Shown here: positions 1 to 11,353 of the stretch, piece by piece | Layout of the letters: every line of letters begins with the position of its first letter | Position numbering within the stretch: the stretch's first letter is position 1 | Origin: Diabrotica undecimpunctata | Lineage: Eukaryota; Arthropoda; Insecta; Coleoptera; Chrysomelidae | Reading direction: 5' to 3' | NCBI RefSeq assembly: GCF_040954645.1 | Contig: NC_092806.1 | Coordinates: forward strand, 79,481,141 to 79,545,140 | Length of the DNA: 64,000 bases | Translations under genes and position numbers: made by a program | Notes under the pieces: model-generated | The model's input: the letters and a program-made list of their open reading frames with translations, nothing else | Database searches by the model: none | What the model was told of the DNA's origin: nothing

Positions 1-101
1 TTTTAACTACAATCGAAATGAATGAGAATCGCTAGCGATTGCGACTGTCATGGCGTAGTCGCTTTTAAATTTCGACATCGAAATGAAATAGAATCAGGGC
101 C
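1..101. mobile_element. Harbinger-type element, terminal part cut by window edge
   Basis: These 101 bases are nearly identical to the right end of the small Harbinger element at 39970-40908, including the terminal TAGAATCAGGGCC. The sequence runs off the left edge of the window, so its other end and target duplication cannot be checked. No coding potential is visible in this part. The family assignment comes from the other copy, which holds a HARBI1-like coding fragment. Confidence 0.75.
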
Positions 102-365
102 TTGGTCTTAGGGAATGTCATAGCACACTATGCAGTTGTGCACTATAGCACAAGGTTAGTAAATATTTAAGTAGGTTGTCTCGTAACTATAGACCAATCA
201 AATGCTCGCTTTTTAAAGGCGGGAATACGTCACCCATACGACACTTTTAAAATTGCCATAAGCTTCAATGCTAATATAAGGTTCAAAAACTTAGGTTTTG
301 CAATATATTTTGGGATTTTCTTGGGTATAGGGATGTTAAGTGGTTCTTATATTAGTAATTATATC

Positions 366-619
366 TGTCAGAGATTGCCTTTACCTATTAGAACAATTTG
401 TTGGATGAAAGGCGTAGTGGTGTTAGGCCACGAAAAAGAGACAGTATGAAGTAGGCCATTAATGTCATATAATTGTGTTGATATTGCAAGTTTGTTATTA
501 TTGCATATAATAATATTTAAGTAAATGTAATACTGTATTCTGTGTAAAATAAAAGCAAATAAAACCGAATCCAACATACGCAAACCTCTTAAAACGGGTA
601 GTTTTTTGGTGGTGCGACA
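366..619 (+). repeat. 5' LTR of BEL/Pao element
   Basis: 254-bp LTR beginning TG and ending CA. It contains AATAAAAGCAAATAAAACC near 548-566, which may supply polyadenylation signals. It matches 4457-4710 except for about two substitutions near its 3' end. Confidence 0.95.
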
Positions 620-622
620 TTG

Positions 623-639
623 TGGCGACCGTGACAGGA
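623..639 (+). other. Primer-binding site of BEL element (tRNA-Arg-like)
   Basis: The bases TGGCGACCGTGACAGGA lie three bases after the 5' LTR. Their complement ends in CCA and resembles the 3' end of an arginine tRNA (UCG type), as far as I can recall that tRNA's acceptor and T-arm. The tRNA identity is from memory; position and form fit a minus-strand primer site. Confidence 0.7.
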
Positions 640-757
640 CTTTTTGAGTTGGATTTCGGTGTGAATTTTGTAGTTTTGGGCCAGTGAGGTTTTACCGCGT
701 TCTTTTGGTTTGTGATTTGTATTGAGAACGTTTCGGTGGTTTTGAACCAAACCCACT

Positions 758-2681
758 ATGGCAGCAGAATTGGAAAATAGAAAAAAAAACCAGAAGAGTA
801 TTAAGGGCTATTTTTACGCGTACGGCCAACGAATTAGAAAGTCTTATGAAAGCAGAATCATTGGACTACGAGTCAATAGTAGTGTCATGGGAACTGTTAA
901 AATGTAAGTTTGACGAGTTACAGTCAATTGACTCCCAAATTACTGAATTATCGTTTGAAAGTTCTACTGAAACGGAGCTAGAAGCAGAGATAGAGAGTTG
1001 TGATGTGTATTTGAGAAAGTTTTCCAAGTGTAGAACCAGATATAACAAGCTGATGGAAGAAACGAAGACTGAAGCATCCAGCAGGCATAGTGCAGTGTCC
1101 CAGAATACAGATGAGCCAGAGTTAACAGGTATGAGAAAATTTAGATTACCTACTATTGAATTTAAAAAATATGATGGCAGGATCAAAGGTTGGTTGACAT
1201 TCTGGGCACAATTCAAAAAGATTCATGAGGATGATTCTATTGATTGCCATGATAAGATAGAATATTTAATTCAAGCCATAGTACCAGGTAGTAGAGCACG
1301 TCAACTAGTAGAGAGCTATCCAGCTATGGCTGACAATTATAGTAAAATTATGGAAAGTATGCAAAGCAGATTTGGCAGAGAAGACTTACAGATAGAAGTA
1401 TACATTAGAGAGTTACTAAAACTCATTTTGAGTAAGTCTGCATCTAAACAAAAGATTGATATATCTAAACTGTATGACAGCATTGAAACTCAACTGCGAG
1501 CACTGGAGACATTAGGTATCACATCTGACAAGTGTTCAGCAATGCTCTTTCCATTAATCGAATCTTGTTTACCTCAGGAATTGCTTAGGGTATGGCAACG
1601 CTCCACAAATATTGATTGTAGAGATGGGACATTGGAAAACAGGTTGAAACTGTTGATGACTTTTCTCAGAAATGAAGTAGAGAATGAACAAAGAATTGCT
1701 TTAGCTGCTGAAGGTTTTGGATTGTCTGAAGAAGTGGATTCATCCTCTAAAGCTAGTGTCAAGAAATCATCAGGTTTTCCAACTGCTGCTAATTTAATTA
1801 ATTGTGAAATTTCAGCTTGTGTCTTTTGTTCAGGTACACATGGTAGTGAAGATTGCTTTAAGGCACAAAAAATGACTTTTGTTCAAAAAAGGGATATTCT
1901 CATTGGGAAGAAGGCTTGTTTTAGATGTCTTAAAGTGGGACATCAGACAAAAAGATGTAAAACAAGGCTAAGATGTGTTATCTGTAGCCAAGCTCATGTA
2001 GTCTTGATGTGCCCCAGTTTAACAATAAGTCAAGATAAGCATAGTAATAGTCAAAATGAGAACATGTCTTCTAAGGATGTCATAAACGACCAAGCTTTGA
2101 CTAACCAAACTAAAGGTCATGTATTTTTGCAAACGTTGAGAGTTACTTTAACTGGTATATTTGGTAATAGTAGAGTTGTTCGTGCCTTAATTGATAGTGG
2201 GTCACAAAGATCATATATATTAAAGGACACAGCTTTAAAATTGGGTTATCCAGTTAAACGACAGGAAAAAATTGTTCATTGTCTGTTTGGAGGGTCAGAA
2301 GTTGCAAACTCTCATAACTGTTATGACGTCACAATACAGGGTAAGAACTCTACATATTCTTTTGAGGCCTTAGATCAACTAACAATTTGTACTGATGTGG
2401 CTCCAGTATTTCATGGTCCATGGAGGGAACAAGCCAAGAACCTTAATATTGATTTATCTGATGATCTCCAACCTGGACCAATTGAACTGTTGCTGGGAGC
2501 AGATGTCGCTGGTTATTTGTATACAGGGGATCGTCATAAGCTAGATTGTGGGCTAGTAGCTATAGAAACTCTCATTGGATGGACACTTATGGGAAAAATA
2601 CCTACCAGTAGTAAACATTCTGATGTTGTCATGTCCACATTAAATCTTCTCATAAAGGATGCTTCCTTAAGTGAGCTTTGA
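758..2681 (+). pseudogene. BEL Gag-protease ORF, frameshifted near its start
   Basis: From 846 a frame is open to the TGA at 2679-2681. A BEL-type start is likely further up at the ATG at 758, because typical BEL N-terminal codons are read in one frame before and another after an A-run at about 781-790; a one-base change there separates them. The protein has a Gag region (the segment around FRLPTIEFKKYDGRIKGW is typical). Cys/His zinc knuckles follow at about residues 325-385 of the 846 frame (for example CFRCLKVGHQTKRC). Then comes an aspartic protease with the ALIDSGSQ active site at about residue 450. It would package the RNA and process the polyprotein. Pol continues in the same frame just after the TGA. 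Confidence 0.85.
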
Positions 2682-4332
2682 GAGTTGGAAGCAATTGGTA
2701 TTAAAGAGCCTACAGATAGATATACCAAAGAGGAGGCTGCTTTAGCTGCTAGAGATTTTTTTATGCAGACTGTAAGTGTAGATAAGATGGGCCGCTACGA
2801 GATTCGTCTTCCTTGGTTGGATGGTCACCCTCCTCTCCCCAGTAATTGTGAGTTGTCGGAAAAAAGACTAAATTCCACTCTTCAAAAGTTGAAACGTTAT
2901 GGTTTTTTTGAAAGGTATGATGATGTTTTTGCTGACTGGCAAGCTGAGGGTATAATTGAGCTAGTTGGAAAGTTAAATGATGTTGATAACAGTCTAGGAC
3001 ATTTTTTACCTCACCGCCCAGTAGTAAAGGAAGAAAGTACTACCAAGGTACGTCCAGTGTTTGATGCATCTGCACATTCAAAGAATAAACCTTCACTTAA
3101 CCACTGTTTAGAGAAAGGTCCAAATCTAATTCAGTTAATTCCTTCAATGTTTGTAAGGTTTAGAGAAAACAAAATAGGAGTGATTTCTGATATTAAAAGA
3201 GCATTTCAACAAACAGGTGTGCATGAAAGGGACTGATTTCCTCAAATTTTTATGGGTTGACACAGAAGGTCAGACAGTAGTTTTTAGTCATAAACGTGTA
3301 GTATTCGGTGTTAACAGTAGTCCATTTTTATTAGGGATGACACTAGAGTACCACTTAGCAAGATACCTGGAAAAGGGCTCTACATCAGAATCATTCTATA
3401 CTTTAGATGTTGTGAAGAGGTTAAGTCAAAGCTTCTATGTGGACAACTGTGTTACAAGCTTACCTGATGAAGAAATGGTGTCAAGGTTTATTACAGAGTC
3501 TGTAGCAGTTATGGCAGAGGGACAGTTTGAACTAAGAGGGTGGGAGCGTACAAGAAATGCTGAAGTTAGTGGAACTGAAGAGATATGTCCTGTTCTTGGT
3601 ATGAACTGGCATCCTGTACGAGATGTTTTGACAGTTAATTTGAAATTCTTAAGAGAGGACACTGACTTAGAAAATATGGTAGTGACTAAACGTAGAATCC
3701 TTTCTATAGCCCAGAAAGTATTTGATCCTATTGGATATTTATGTCCCGCTCTATTAGTGCCCAAACTCATGTTGCAAAAGTTGTGGGAGAAGAGCTTGGC
3801 ATGGGACGAACCACTGGATGAAGTCATCTCTGAAGAGTTTAAAATTTGGTTGAAAGATTTACCTTATCTTGAGAAGATTGAATTGCCTCGATGGGTACAC
3901 ATGAATGGTGAGACATTACAAAATTTAAGTATCCATATTTTTTGTGATGCAAGCAAACTGGCCTATGCTTGTGCCATCTTTTTGCGAGTGAGTTTTCCTG
4001 GTAAAGATGGAAGTGTTCGACTGTGCAAAGTTAAGACAGCTAAGGGATATTTATTGAGACCTGTCCACCGTATTTACCCACTAGAGTGTTGTACTGTTCC
4101 TGAGTTCGAGCTTCAGAATGATGTGAAGACGTCAATGAAGGATGACAGTGAATTAAATGGTACTCCACATGTTCCTGAGTTGGCTGCGAGAGACTCCAGT
4201 TCCGAAGACGAATACTGTGAGAGTGCGGGAGTGTTTAAAGTCAGTATTCCGACAAATAGTGCAAAGGTTTCTAAAGTGAAAATCACACGTACGGGACGGG
4301 CTTCTAAAGTGCCTAAACGTTATTTGGAGTAG
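2682..4332 (+). pseudogene. BEL Pol remnant: RT and partial RNase H, integrase lost
   Basis: The frame after the TGA at 2679-2681 runs to 3236 and carries the first half of a BEL reverse transcriptase (VRPVFDASA, ISDIKRAFQQ). A one-base shift near 3225-3240 moves the rest to another frame, open to 4332, with the RT palm (FYVDNC at about 3430) and the start of RNase H (IHIFCDAS at about 3940). After about 4035 the protein jumps to a stretch like the C-terminal end of a BEL integrase (LLRPVHRIYPLE). The zinc-binding and catalytic integrase parts are missing, so roughly 2 kb seems to have been deleted here. The final acidic and basic tail has no domain that I recognise. Confidence 0.85.
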
Positions 4333-4442
4333 TGATTGTCAAAAACTGTATACTTATTAGCAATTTTTAATTTTTTGTATAATGGTTTTGTAGTATGTCT
4401 CTTTAGATTTTGTGAGCAATATTTTACTTTATCAGAATATTC

Positions 4443-4456
4443 CTGAGGTGGAAGTA
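4443..4456 (+). other. Polypurine tract of BEL element
   Basis: CTGAGGTGGAAGTA lies directly before the 3' LTR, the position expected for plus-strand priming. It is short and only moderately purine-rich. Confidence 0.55.
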
Positions 4457-4710
4457 TGTCAGAGATTGCCTTTACCTATTAGAACAATTTGTTGGATGAA
4501 AGGCGTAGTGGTGTTAGGCCACGAAAAAGAGACAGTATGAAGTAGGCCATTAATGTCATATAATTGTGTTGATATTGCAAGTTTGTTATTATTGCATATA
4601 ATAATATTTAAGTAAATGTAATACTGTATTCTGTGTAAAATAAAAGCAAATAAAACCGAATCCAACATACGCAAATCTCTTAAAACAGGTAGTTTTTTGG
4701 TGGTGCGACA
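4457..4710 (+). repeat. 3' LTR of BEL/Pao element
   Basis: 254-bp copy of the 5' LTR, followed directly by the duplicated target ATATC. An identical small antisense reading frame occurs in both LTRs and has no significance as a gene. Confidence 0.95.
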
Positions 4711-5414
4711 ATATCAATTTTTTTTTTCTAAAATCAATAGTCTGATGACAAAAAATAGAATTGATTATAGTGATAATATTATGTGTTTTAAATGGAGATA
4801 ACAGTTTATCTCGCACAAAAACCCAAATAAACAGTAGAAAAAGTTCAAAAGCAAAAATACTAAATATGTAGGAACTTACTTATTATGTTTTTCCTGGAAT
4901 TTGCAGCATTTTTATCATATCTAGTGGTAGGCAAAAAAAACCAATAGGTAATATTAATAATTTATTATTAGATTAAAATACAAAAAATGATTAGTCCTTC
5001 AAGCACAAATCTTCAAGCTATATATACTTATCTCATCTAAAAAATATATCATTATTATAACGTACAAAACTACATATACTTGTTATGACAAACCTTGATA
5101 TCACGGCTACGAAAACACACTTTACAAGTGTTTATGTACACAATTAACTAAATAATAAGTCTCTATAAATAATATTGTCCTTATACCTATACTTAAAAAT
5201 AAAAACTAAACAAATAAACGAACTAATGATACTATAGAATAGAGACAACAACAAACGTGAACTTAAACTCAGACGTGCAGACAACTGTCCATCAACTGTC
5301 AAATTTGACTTTGTCGTATGAGTGACGTAAGCATTCTGCCTTCCCCTCGCTTCGCCCACATAGTTACGAGACAACCTACTTAACATCTACTAACCTTGGG
5401 TGTTGCCCGTATTA

Positions 5415-5600
5415 TTACCGAAAATCATATGATTTTATCATGCGGAATAGGCACCGTCCTATTCTCCTGTGACAAGCTATGACGAGCCGCATGACAGTGC
5501 TTATGACAAAATCATATGACAAATCGCACAGTGTAAACATGTAAATTTCACTTTATGACCAAATCACATGATAAATCATGTAGTGTAAAGTGTGTATGTT
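5415..5600. repeat. AT-rich inverted-repeat cluster
   Basis: The stretch contains AAAATCATATGATTTTATCA and, about 80 bases later, an imperfect inverted copy (ATGACAAAATCATATGAC); CATGCGG and CCGCATG also face each other. It may be a small MITE, but I could not define its ends or a target duplication. No gene is visible from 5398 to 5715. Confidence 0.35.
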
Positions 5601-5715
5601 ATTTTTTATATGTATGTTTTATAAATATTAGGTTATGTGTTGATAGCTAGTGGAGGCGTTTAGTTGATATTGATTTAATAAATAAATAAATTATTATGCA
5701 TTATACTAACTTCGC

Positions 5716-8700
5716 CGTGCCGGTGTAGTTTCCAAGAAGGAGGAGTTCTGAATTGAGTAGGGGCTCTTCAGTACTTCTTGGAAAACACACTCGGAGGGGG
5801 GTAGTTCTCAACCTCAACACGGCGCGTCCCAATGGCTGATAGGGAACGTCCTACAGATATGTGGGGCAGGTGTGAATAAAGCTCTGCCAAATAAACACCC
5901 GCAGATCAACTGAGAGCATGGCATAGGGCAGCTGCTATGTCATTACAGGATCGGAGCGGTAGAGAAAATCTCTTTACCGGTCTGATACTGAATAATCACA
6001 GGCGGTAATTATGATTTAACCGGTTGTGACACTGCGAAATCACCGAATGTTTGCCGGTATAAGCAAACCCCCACTTACTGACCAACGGCTTCGGGCGGAT
6101 GAGTTGGTAAGTGGAAGGGCACTCTTTTGTCCTGAGATTGAGAAATCGATCTCAAAGGCGGATGAACCAAGATCAACGGCATAAGGATGCAGAAGGCAAG
6201 GAGAAACCACTGCATTAAAGATCCCTAAGGATTCTCAAGAACAACCACAAATGGACGTAAATCAAACAGTGGCCCCGAGTGCCCGGCGTCCCTTTAATGG
6301 GACAGGGGTGCGAAGAATCCCCGGGTGGAGAAACAAATTTAGTGTAAGCGATTTAAAACGCATAGCAACGTGGAATATAAGAACACTTTATGAAGCAGGA
6401 AAATTAACAACAGTCATGCTAGAAATGGAGAGATTAGACATACAAGAATTGGGCCTTTCAGAAGTCCGATGGCCAAAGTCTGGAAACTACACCAAGGATA
6501 ATAATACTATTTTCTACTCAGGCAAAAGCACTGGAGAACACAGCCATGGTGTTGGTATTATTATCAACAATAACTTAAAAGAGTTTGTGACAAATTTCAT
6601 TCCCTTTAACGAACGTATGATGCTACTTCAGCTGAAAGCCAAACCTCTAAACATAAATCTAATCCAAGTGTATGCTCCAACATCTGATAGCAACGATGCT
6701 GAGGTCGAAAAATTCTACGCGGACTTAGAACTGTTAACAAAAAACATAAAGAAGCAGGAGGTAAAAATAATTATGGGCGACTTTAATGCTAAAGTCGGTC
6801 GAGGAAAAACTGGAAATATAGTAGAAAATTTTGGGCTAGGTAAAAGAAACGAAAGAGGAGACAGACTAGTCCAGTACTGCCAGAAGAAAGAATTAGTCAT
6901 AACAAATACATACTACGACCTACCCTTACGAAGATTATACACGTAGACTTCTCCAAAAGATAACACCAACAATATAATCAGAAACCAAATAGATTTTATA
7001 ACGATTAACAAAAGGTTTCGTAATGGAGTACAAAGTGCAAAAACCTATCCAAGCGCAGATGCAGATACGGATCATAATCTATTACTAGCAAACGTTAACA
7101 TTAAACTCAGGAAACCGGAGAAAAAAGTTAAAACCACCAAAATTAACATCAAAAACCTAAAAGACGACAACTGCCAACAGCAACTAAACCCAGAGATAAA
7201 TAAATTAACTGAAGGAAGCGTTGAATGGGCAGATATGAAAAAAGCCATACTAAAAGCGGGAAAGGAGGTCCTAGGCGAAGAAGAGAAAATAACTAAAAAA
7301 GACTGGATGACACCGGAAATAGTTGAGCTAATAATTGAAAAAAGAAAATACAAAAATAAAGATGAAAATAAATATAAAACCATCAAGAATAAAATCAAAT
7401 ATGAAATCAGAAAGGCTAAGGAGGAATGGATGAACAAAGAATGCCAGGAATTGGAAGAACTCAGCAACAAACATGACACCTCAAACTTACATAAAAAAAT
7501 GAAAGAACTTACAGGCAACACCAGACAAAGAAGAACACTAATAACAAGAGATAATAATGGAGAAATACTTACTGAAGAGTACAATATATAATCCATCTTT
7601 TCCATGACGAGAGAGAAAATGAACAAGATATAGGCGAAGAAAAACAATACCTACAAATTTTACCTTAAGAAGTAAAGAATGCCCTACAGAATGCAAAACA
7701 AGGAAAAGCACCGAGTCCTGATCAAATTCCAGTTGAACTGTTAAAAGCCTTAGATAACGGTAATATAAAGAGACTCACCCGAATTCTCAACCACATATAT
7801 GTAGAGGGCAACATCCCGGAAAAATGGCTTAAATCGATATTTTTACCTCTACCAAAAAAGAACAATCCCAAATCATGTAATGACTATAGATTGATAAGCC
7901 TAATGTGCCACCCTTTAAAGATTCTCTTGAAAATTGTTTAAAACCGTATTTATAAGAAATGTGAGGAGCAGATAGATGAAATGCAGTTTGGCTTCAGAGG
8001 AGGCATGGGTACAAGAGAGGCATTATTTGCGTTGACGGTACTCTTGCAGAAATGTCGGGAATATAACAAGAGTGCATATGTATGCTTCATAGACTTTAGG
8101 AAGGCCTTTGACCGAGTGCAGCATATGAAGTTAATAGATGAATTAAAAAACATCAATTTAGACAAAAAAGACATTGAGTTTATTAAGGCTATATACTGGA
8201 ACCAGAAAGCAGTAGTAAAGGTGAACGATATAGAAACAAATAATATACCGATTGCGAGAGGGGTTAGGCAAGGATGCGTCTTGTCTCCGACGCTTTTCAA
8301 CGTGTACTCACAGGTCTTATTCAGAAAAGCCTTATGGGAAAGAAAAGAGGGAATAAGAATTGGTGGAGAAATCATAAACACCATGAGATTTGCAGATGAC
8401 ACGGTAATTATGGCTGAGAGTATAGAAGATCTACAAACCTTAGTAGATGCAATAAATAGTAGTTAATGCATTCAAATGGGACTTGACATCAACACAGATA
8501 AGACCAAATTTATGATAGTATCAAGGAGTCCAATAAATAATGAACAACTAACTCTTGGTGGACAGCAAATAGAGAGAGTGACAAAATATAAATATCTGGG
8601 AGCTTACAACAACACTGAATTAGATCCAGACCAAGAGATCCGGGTACGAATAGAAATGGCAAGGGCAGCGTTCTTAAAATTCAAACAATTGTTCTGTGAC

Positions 8701-9177
8701 AAAAATCTGAATATTGCGCTGAGACTGAGGTTTGTTGAATGTTACGTCTGGTCGCAACTATTGTACGGGGTAGAAACATGGACACTAAAAGCGCAAATAG
8801 TTAAAAAGATTGAAGCCTTTGAACTTTGGATATACCGGAGAATGTTGAGAATCCCATGGACTGCCAGGGTCACCAATGAGGAAGTGCTGAGAAGAATGGG
8901 TCGAGACAAAAAATTGTTGAGAACGATAAAAGTACGCAAGACTGCATACCTTGGACACATACTAAGAAATAATAAATATAGCCTTCTGCAGGTCATCATG
9001 CAGGGTAGAGTCGATGGCAAAAAGGGAATAGGTAGAAAGAGGAAGTCATGGCTGCGAAATATTCGAGACTGGACAAACATGACTGTAGACGAATTATTCC
9101 ACGTTGCAAAAGACAGAGAAGCTTTTAAAAATGTGGTCGCCAACCTCCGTTAATGGGGACGGCATAGGAAGAAGAAG
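5716..9177 (+). mobile_element. Near-complete RTE-like non-LTR retrotransposon (LINE)
   Basis: The element is bounded by the 13-bp direct repeat ATACTAACTTCGC at 5703-5715 and 9178-9190, a typical LINE target-site duplication. It starts with a 5' leader of about 530 bases, encodes an endonuclease-reverse transcriptase and ends in the short tail AGGAAGAAGAAG. Its domain order (apurinic-like endonuclease, RT, then a C-terminal region with SWLRNIRDW and DREAFKNVV) and its similarity to endonucleases often annotated craniofacial development protein 2-like suggest the RTE or a neighbouring clade. The length of 3.46 kb fits. The coding frame is broken, so this copy is dead. Confidence 0.9.
6251..9153 (+). 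pseudogene. LINE endonuclease-reverse transcriptase, broken by stops and frameshifts
   Basis: Residues from 6251 form an exonuclease-endonuclease-phosphatase domain (ATWNIRTLYEAGKL, SEVRWPKSG, QVYAPTSD, IIMGDFNAKVG). It would nick target DNA. An in-frame TAG at about 6943 interrupts it, and the frame then continues to 7591. RT motifs follow in another frame: the fingers near 7690-7930, YVCFIDFRKAFDRVQ at about 8080, ARGVRQGCVLSPTLFN at about 8255 and the catalytic FADDTVIMAE at about 8390. A TAA at 8464-8466 interrupts the same frame before the thumb and C-terminal region (8476-9153, with YGVETWTL). I count at least four stops or frame changes. The original protein was probably about 960 residues. 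Confidence 0.88.
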
Positions 9178-9190
9178 ATACTAACTTCGC

Positions 9191-9881
9191 AACAAAATAA
9201 TTACTAAATTCACAACATTTAACTGTAAAGTCAGAATAATAACTGAAGAACCACAAAGCCTTATTATCATTATGTAGTCTCAGAGAACGACATAAAATCG
9301 CTGACATACGTACACCGTATTATTTTAAGTTGCAATTAATAATTAGATATATGCATTCCAAGCGGTCCGTTTATTTGCTTTTAAATCTGTGTATGATTTA
9401 ACTAAGCAATATTTTCTACTGTTTTCTATGATTCATGGTATATGATATTCTTACCGAAAAACAAATAAACTGTCGTTACTATAATTAAAATAAGATAAAA
9501 TAAAATTATCTTTTGTAAATACTATTTATTTAATTAAAATCATTTTCCCTACTTTTCATCTCTTGTTTCGAATGGGCACTTTTGGTCAATTACGTTAAAA
9601 AACATTAATTTAATTCATGTCTGTGAAAAAGAAAATACAAATAATTATACAACCCTGAACCGTGCTTGTGTTCATCGTGGCATCCCTGCACTTCTATCGT
9701 CCATAAGAAATACATGGCCGTATCTCCGCAATGTTATTTTCTTAACTTGGAACGCTCTATAGACAGTTCGGACTGGGAATAGCGAACCGAGTTTTAATAA
9801 CAATTTAAATTAAATTTTTTGTTTTTTTTTTTATTAAAATCATTTAAATATAATTTTTCTTACTATTTTTTTTTTTCATAG
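9191..9881. other. Non-coding stretch upstream of the P-like gene
   Basis: No gene is recognisable. The 31 bases at 9761-9791 (beginning AGACAGTTCGGACTGG) recur with small differences at 13894-13924, inside the Harbinger element. A first THAP exon with the leading zinc-ligand cysteines should lie somewhere upstream of 9882, but I could not identify it. Confidence 0.4.
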
Positions 9882-10069
9882 ATTTCCTTTTGACGAAGAA
9901 AAAAAGGAAATTCGGATAAACATTTTACAATTAAATAAGAACAAGCTTTCCAGGTGGTCACGTATTTGTTGTGATCATTTTAATCCAAATGATGTTATCA
10001 TGAAATCTAGCTTTGTTCGTCTAGTGTACGTTCACACACACAGACTGCTATGGCGCGATCAGCGATGCG

Positions 10070-11353
10070 CAGGGGCGGCTGGTCCTATGAGGCAGGTGAG
10101 GCAGTGCCTCACCAGTATCAATCGACTATTTACGTTCTTTAACTACAATTTAACTTTTTGGAATTTTCTAAATAACTTTATTTTCATTATGATAAAAAAT
10201 TAAAATATGTACACCCCTGATGTCTTATCTTTGTATATTTCTTCATAATCTACGGGCCGGACAAGGGACAAGCTTAAACCACAAAATATTAAATAAACAA
10301 CGGCTCCATTTTCCGCGCCAGCTTCTAATATATCATCTGTGCATCTCATTCTCTCTTTAAAAATTATAGCCGCCGAGGCAAGCCTCACGGCATTGCTCTG
10401 TCTGACATATTAGACATCACATTATCTAGCGAAATTCAACATGATTTATTTATTTTCTGCCCACGATTTCACCGAACAAGAGAGACATGCCGCTCTGGTT
10501 TGGTGTAGTTCTTTTAATTAGCAGCGTTGCCGTTTGGGTACAAAGGTACCCAATTCGCTACATTTTTTCCCTCGGGGTATAAAAGTACATTTTAAATAAA
10601 ACATAGATTTTTATTTGAAAATTGTAACAACATTGTTATGTTGTAGTAGAGTATTTTCCTTTAGTAGATGGTACTATACATATTGTTCTATTGTTTTCCG
10701 ATTTAACAAAAAATATTTTTTTTCTATGCATTTACCAGATTGGCAACATTGGTACATTTTGGAACATTTCTGCAAAATTGTTGTAGTAAGAGTAAGTAGT
10801 AGTTAAATTACTTCCTGTTGACCTCTTTGTTCTGCAGGATCACGTTTGACGTATCTCGTGTTGTTTTTCATTAAAAAAACAGTAAGATTACATGTTATAT
10901 AATAAGTGCAGTGCAATTCTAATTAAGTTTTTTTAATAATTTTGGTGGGTTTGTTTTTGTCTGCAGGATTTTCGGTTTTAGTGAAAAATGGATTTAGCAC
11001 CGAGCACTTCGTCACAACTTTCCCAGGTAAATGTAAATATTCGTAATACTTGTGATCTCGTAAATTTTTTAGTCAATCAGCAGAATTTTTCAAGTCATTC
11101 ATATGAAGATAAATTATATATAGTTAAAGTCGTAAAACGACCTATTCCAGATTTAAGTAAACATCTTGTTTCTATCGGTGGCGTCGGAAAACCAAATCGG
11201 GGATTTCAAAATGCATGGTACGAAAAGTTTGACTGGCTTACGGGTAGTATAACATTAAATAAATTGTTTTGTTGGCCATGCATTTTATTTGCCACAGCTA
11301 ATACTAGCGACAAAGTTTGGTTCAAAAGTGGTTATACTGATTTGAAAATTTGA
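10070..11353 (+). mobile_element. hAT element, 5' part
   Basis: A hAT-like terminus CAGGGGCGGCTGG starts at 10070, inside the Harbinger element. It leads into a 0.9-kb non-coding part and then the protein fragment at 10988-11353. I did not find the matching right terminus or an 8-bp duplication, so the right boundary given is simply where the recognisable coding ends. Confidence 0.5.
10988..11353 (+). pseudogene. hAT-family (ZMYM1-like) transposase N-terminal fragment
   Basis: The 121-residue frame starts with ATG after a short leader. It contains the TTF-type zinc-finger region of ZMYM1-like hAT proteins: GFQNAWYEKFDWLTGSI, then KLFCWPCILFA, ending at WFKSGYTDLKI. Full-length members have about 700 residues with dimerisation and DDE parts, all missing here. 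The frame ends at a TGA in an A-rich junction at 11353, probably the edge of another insertion. Confidence 0.65.

Larger units (their letters stand above)
366..4710 (+). mobile_element. BEL/Pao LTR retrotransposon, internally deleted
   Basis: Two 254-bp direct repeats beginning TGTCAGAG and ending GTGCGACA bound the element, and both sides are flanked by the 5-bp duplication ATATC (361-365 and 4711-4715). A primer-binding site follows the left LTR and a purine-rich tract precedes the right LTR. The internal ORFs give Gag with zinc knuckles, a retropepsin-like protease and reverse transcriptase. RNase H is cut short and the integrase core is absent, so the copy cannot be autonomous. The LTRs differ at only about two bases by eye, indicating a fairly recent insertion. 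Confidence 0.95.
151..5398. mobile_element. Terminal-inverted-repeat DNA element that received the BEL insertion
   Basis: The stretch at 151-190 (starting CAAGGTTAGT) reappears inverted at 5361-5398 (ending ACTAACCTTG). About 35 bases match well, including the shared core GTAGGTTGTCTCGTAAC. Without the inserted BEL element the remaining DNA is about 900 bp, the size of a non-autonomous DNA transposon. I could not find a convincing target-site duplication outside the repeats, and no transposase is encoded, so the superfamily is unknown. The interior at 4716-5360 has no gene that I recognise. Confidence 0.5.

Noticed and set aside
368..583. Small minus-strand ORF identical to one at 4459-4674
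   Set aside because: Both lie in the BEL LTRs; identity simply reflects the LTR duplication and there is no protein similarity.
7072..7647. Minus-strand ORF rich in Leu, Phe and Ser
   Set aside because: It is antisense to A-rich LINE coding sequence and contains no transmembrane protein pattern beyond that bias.
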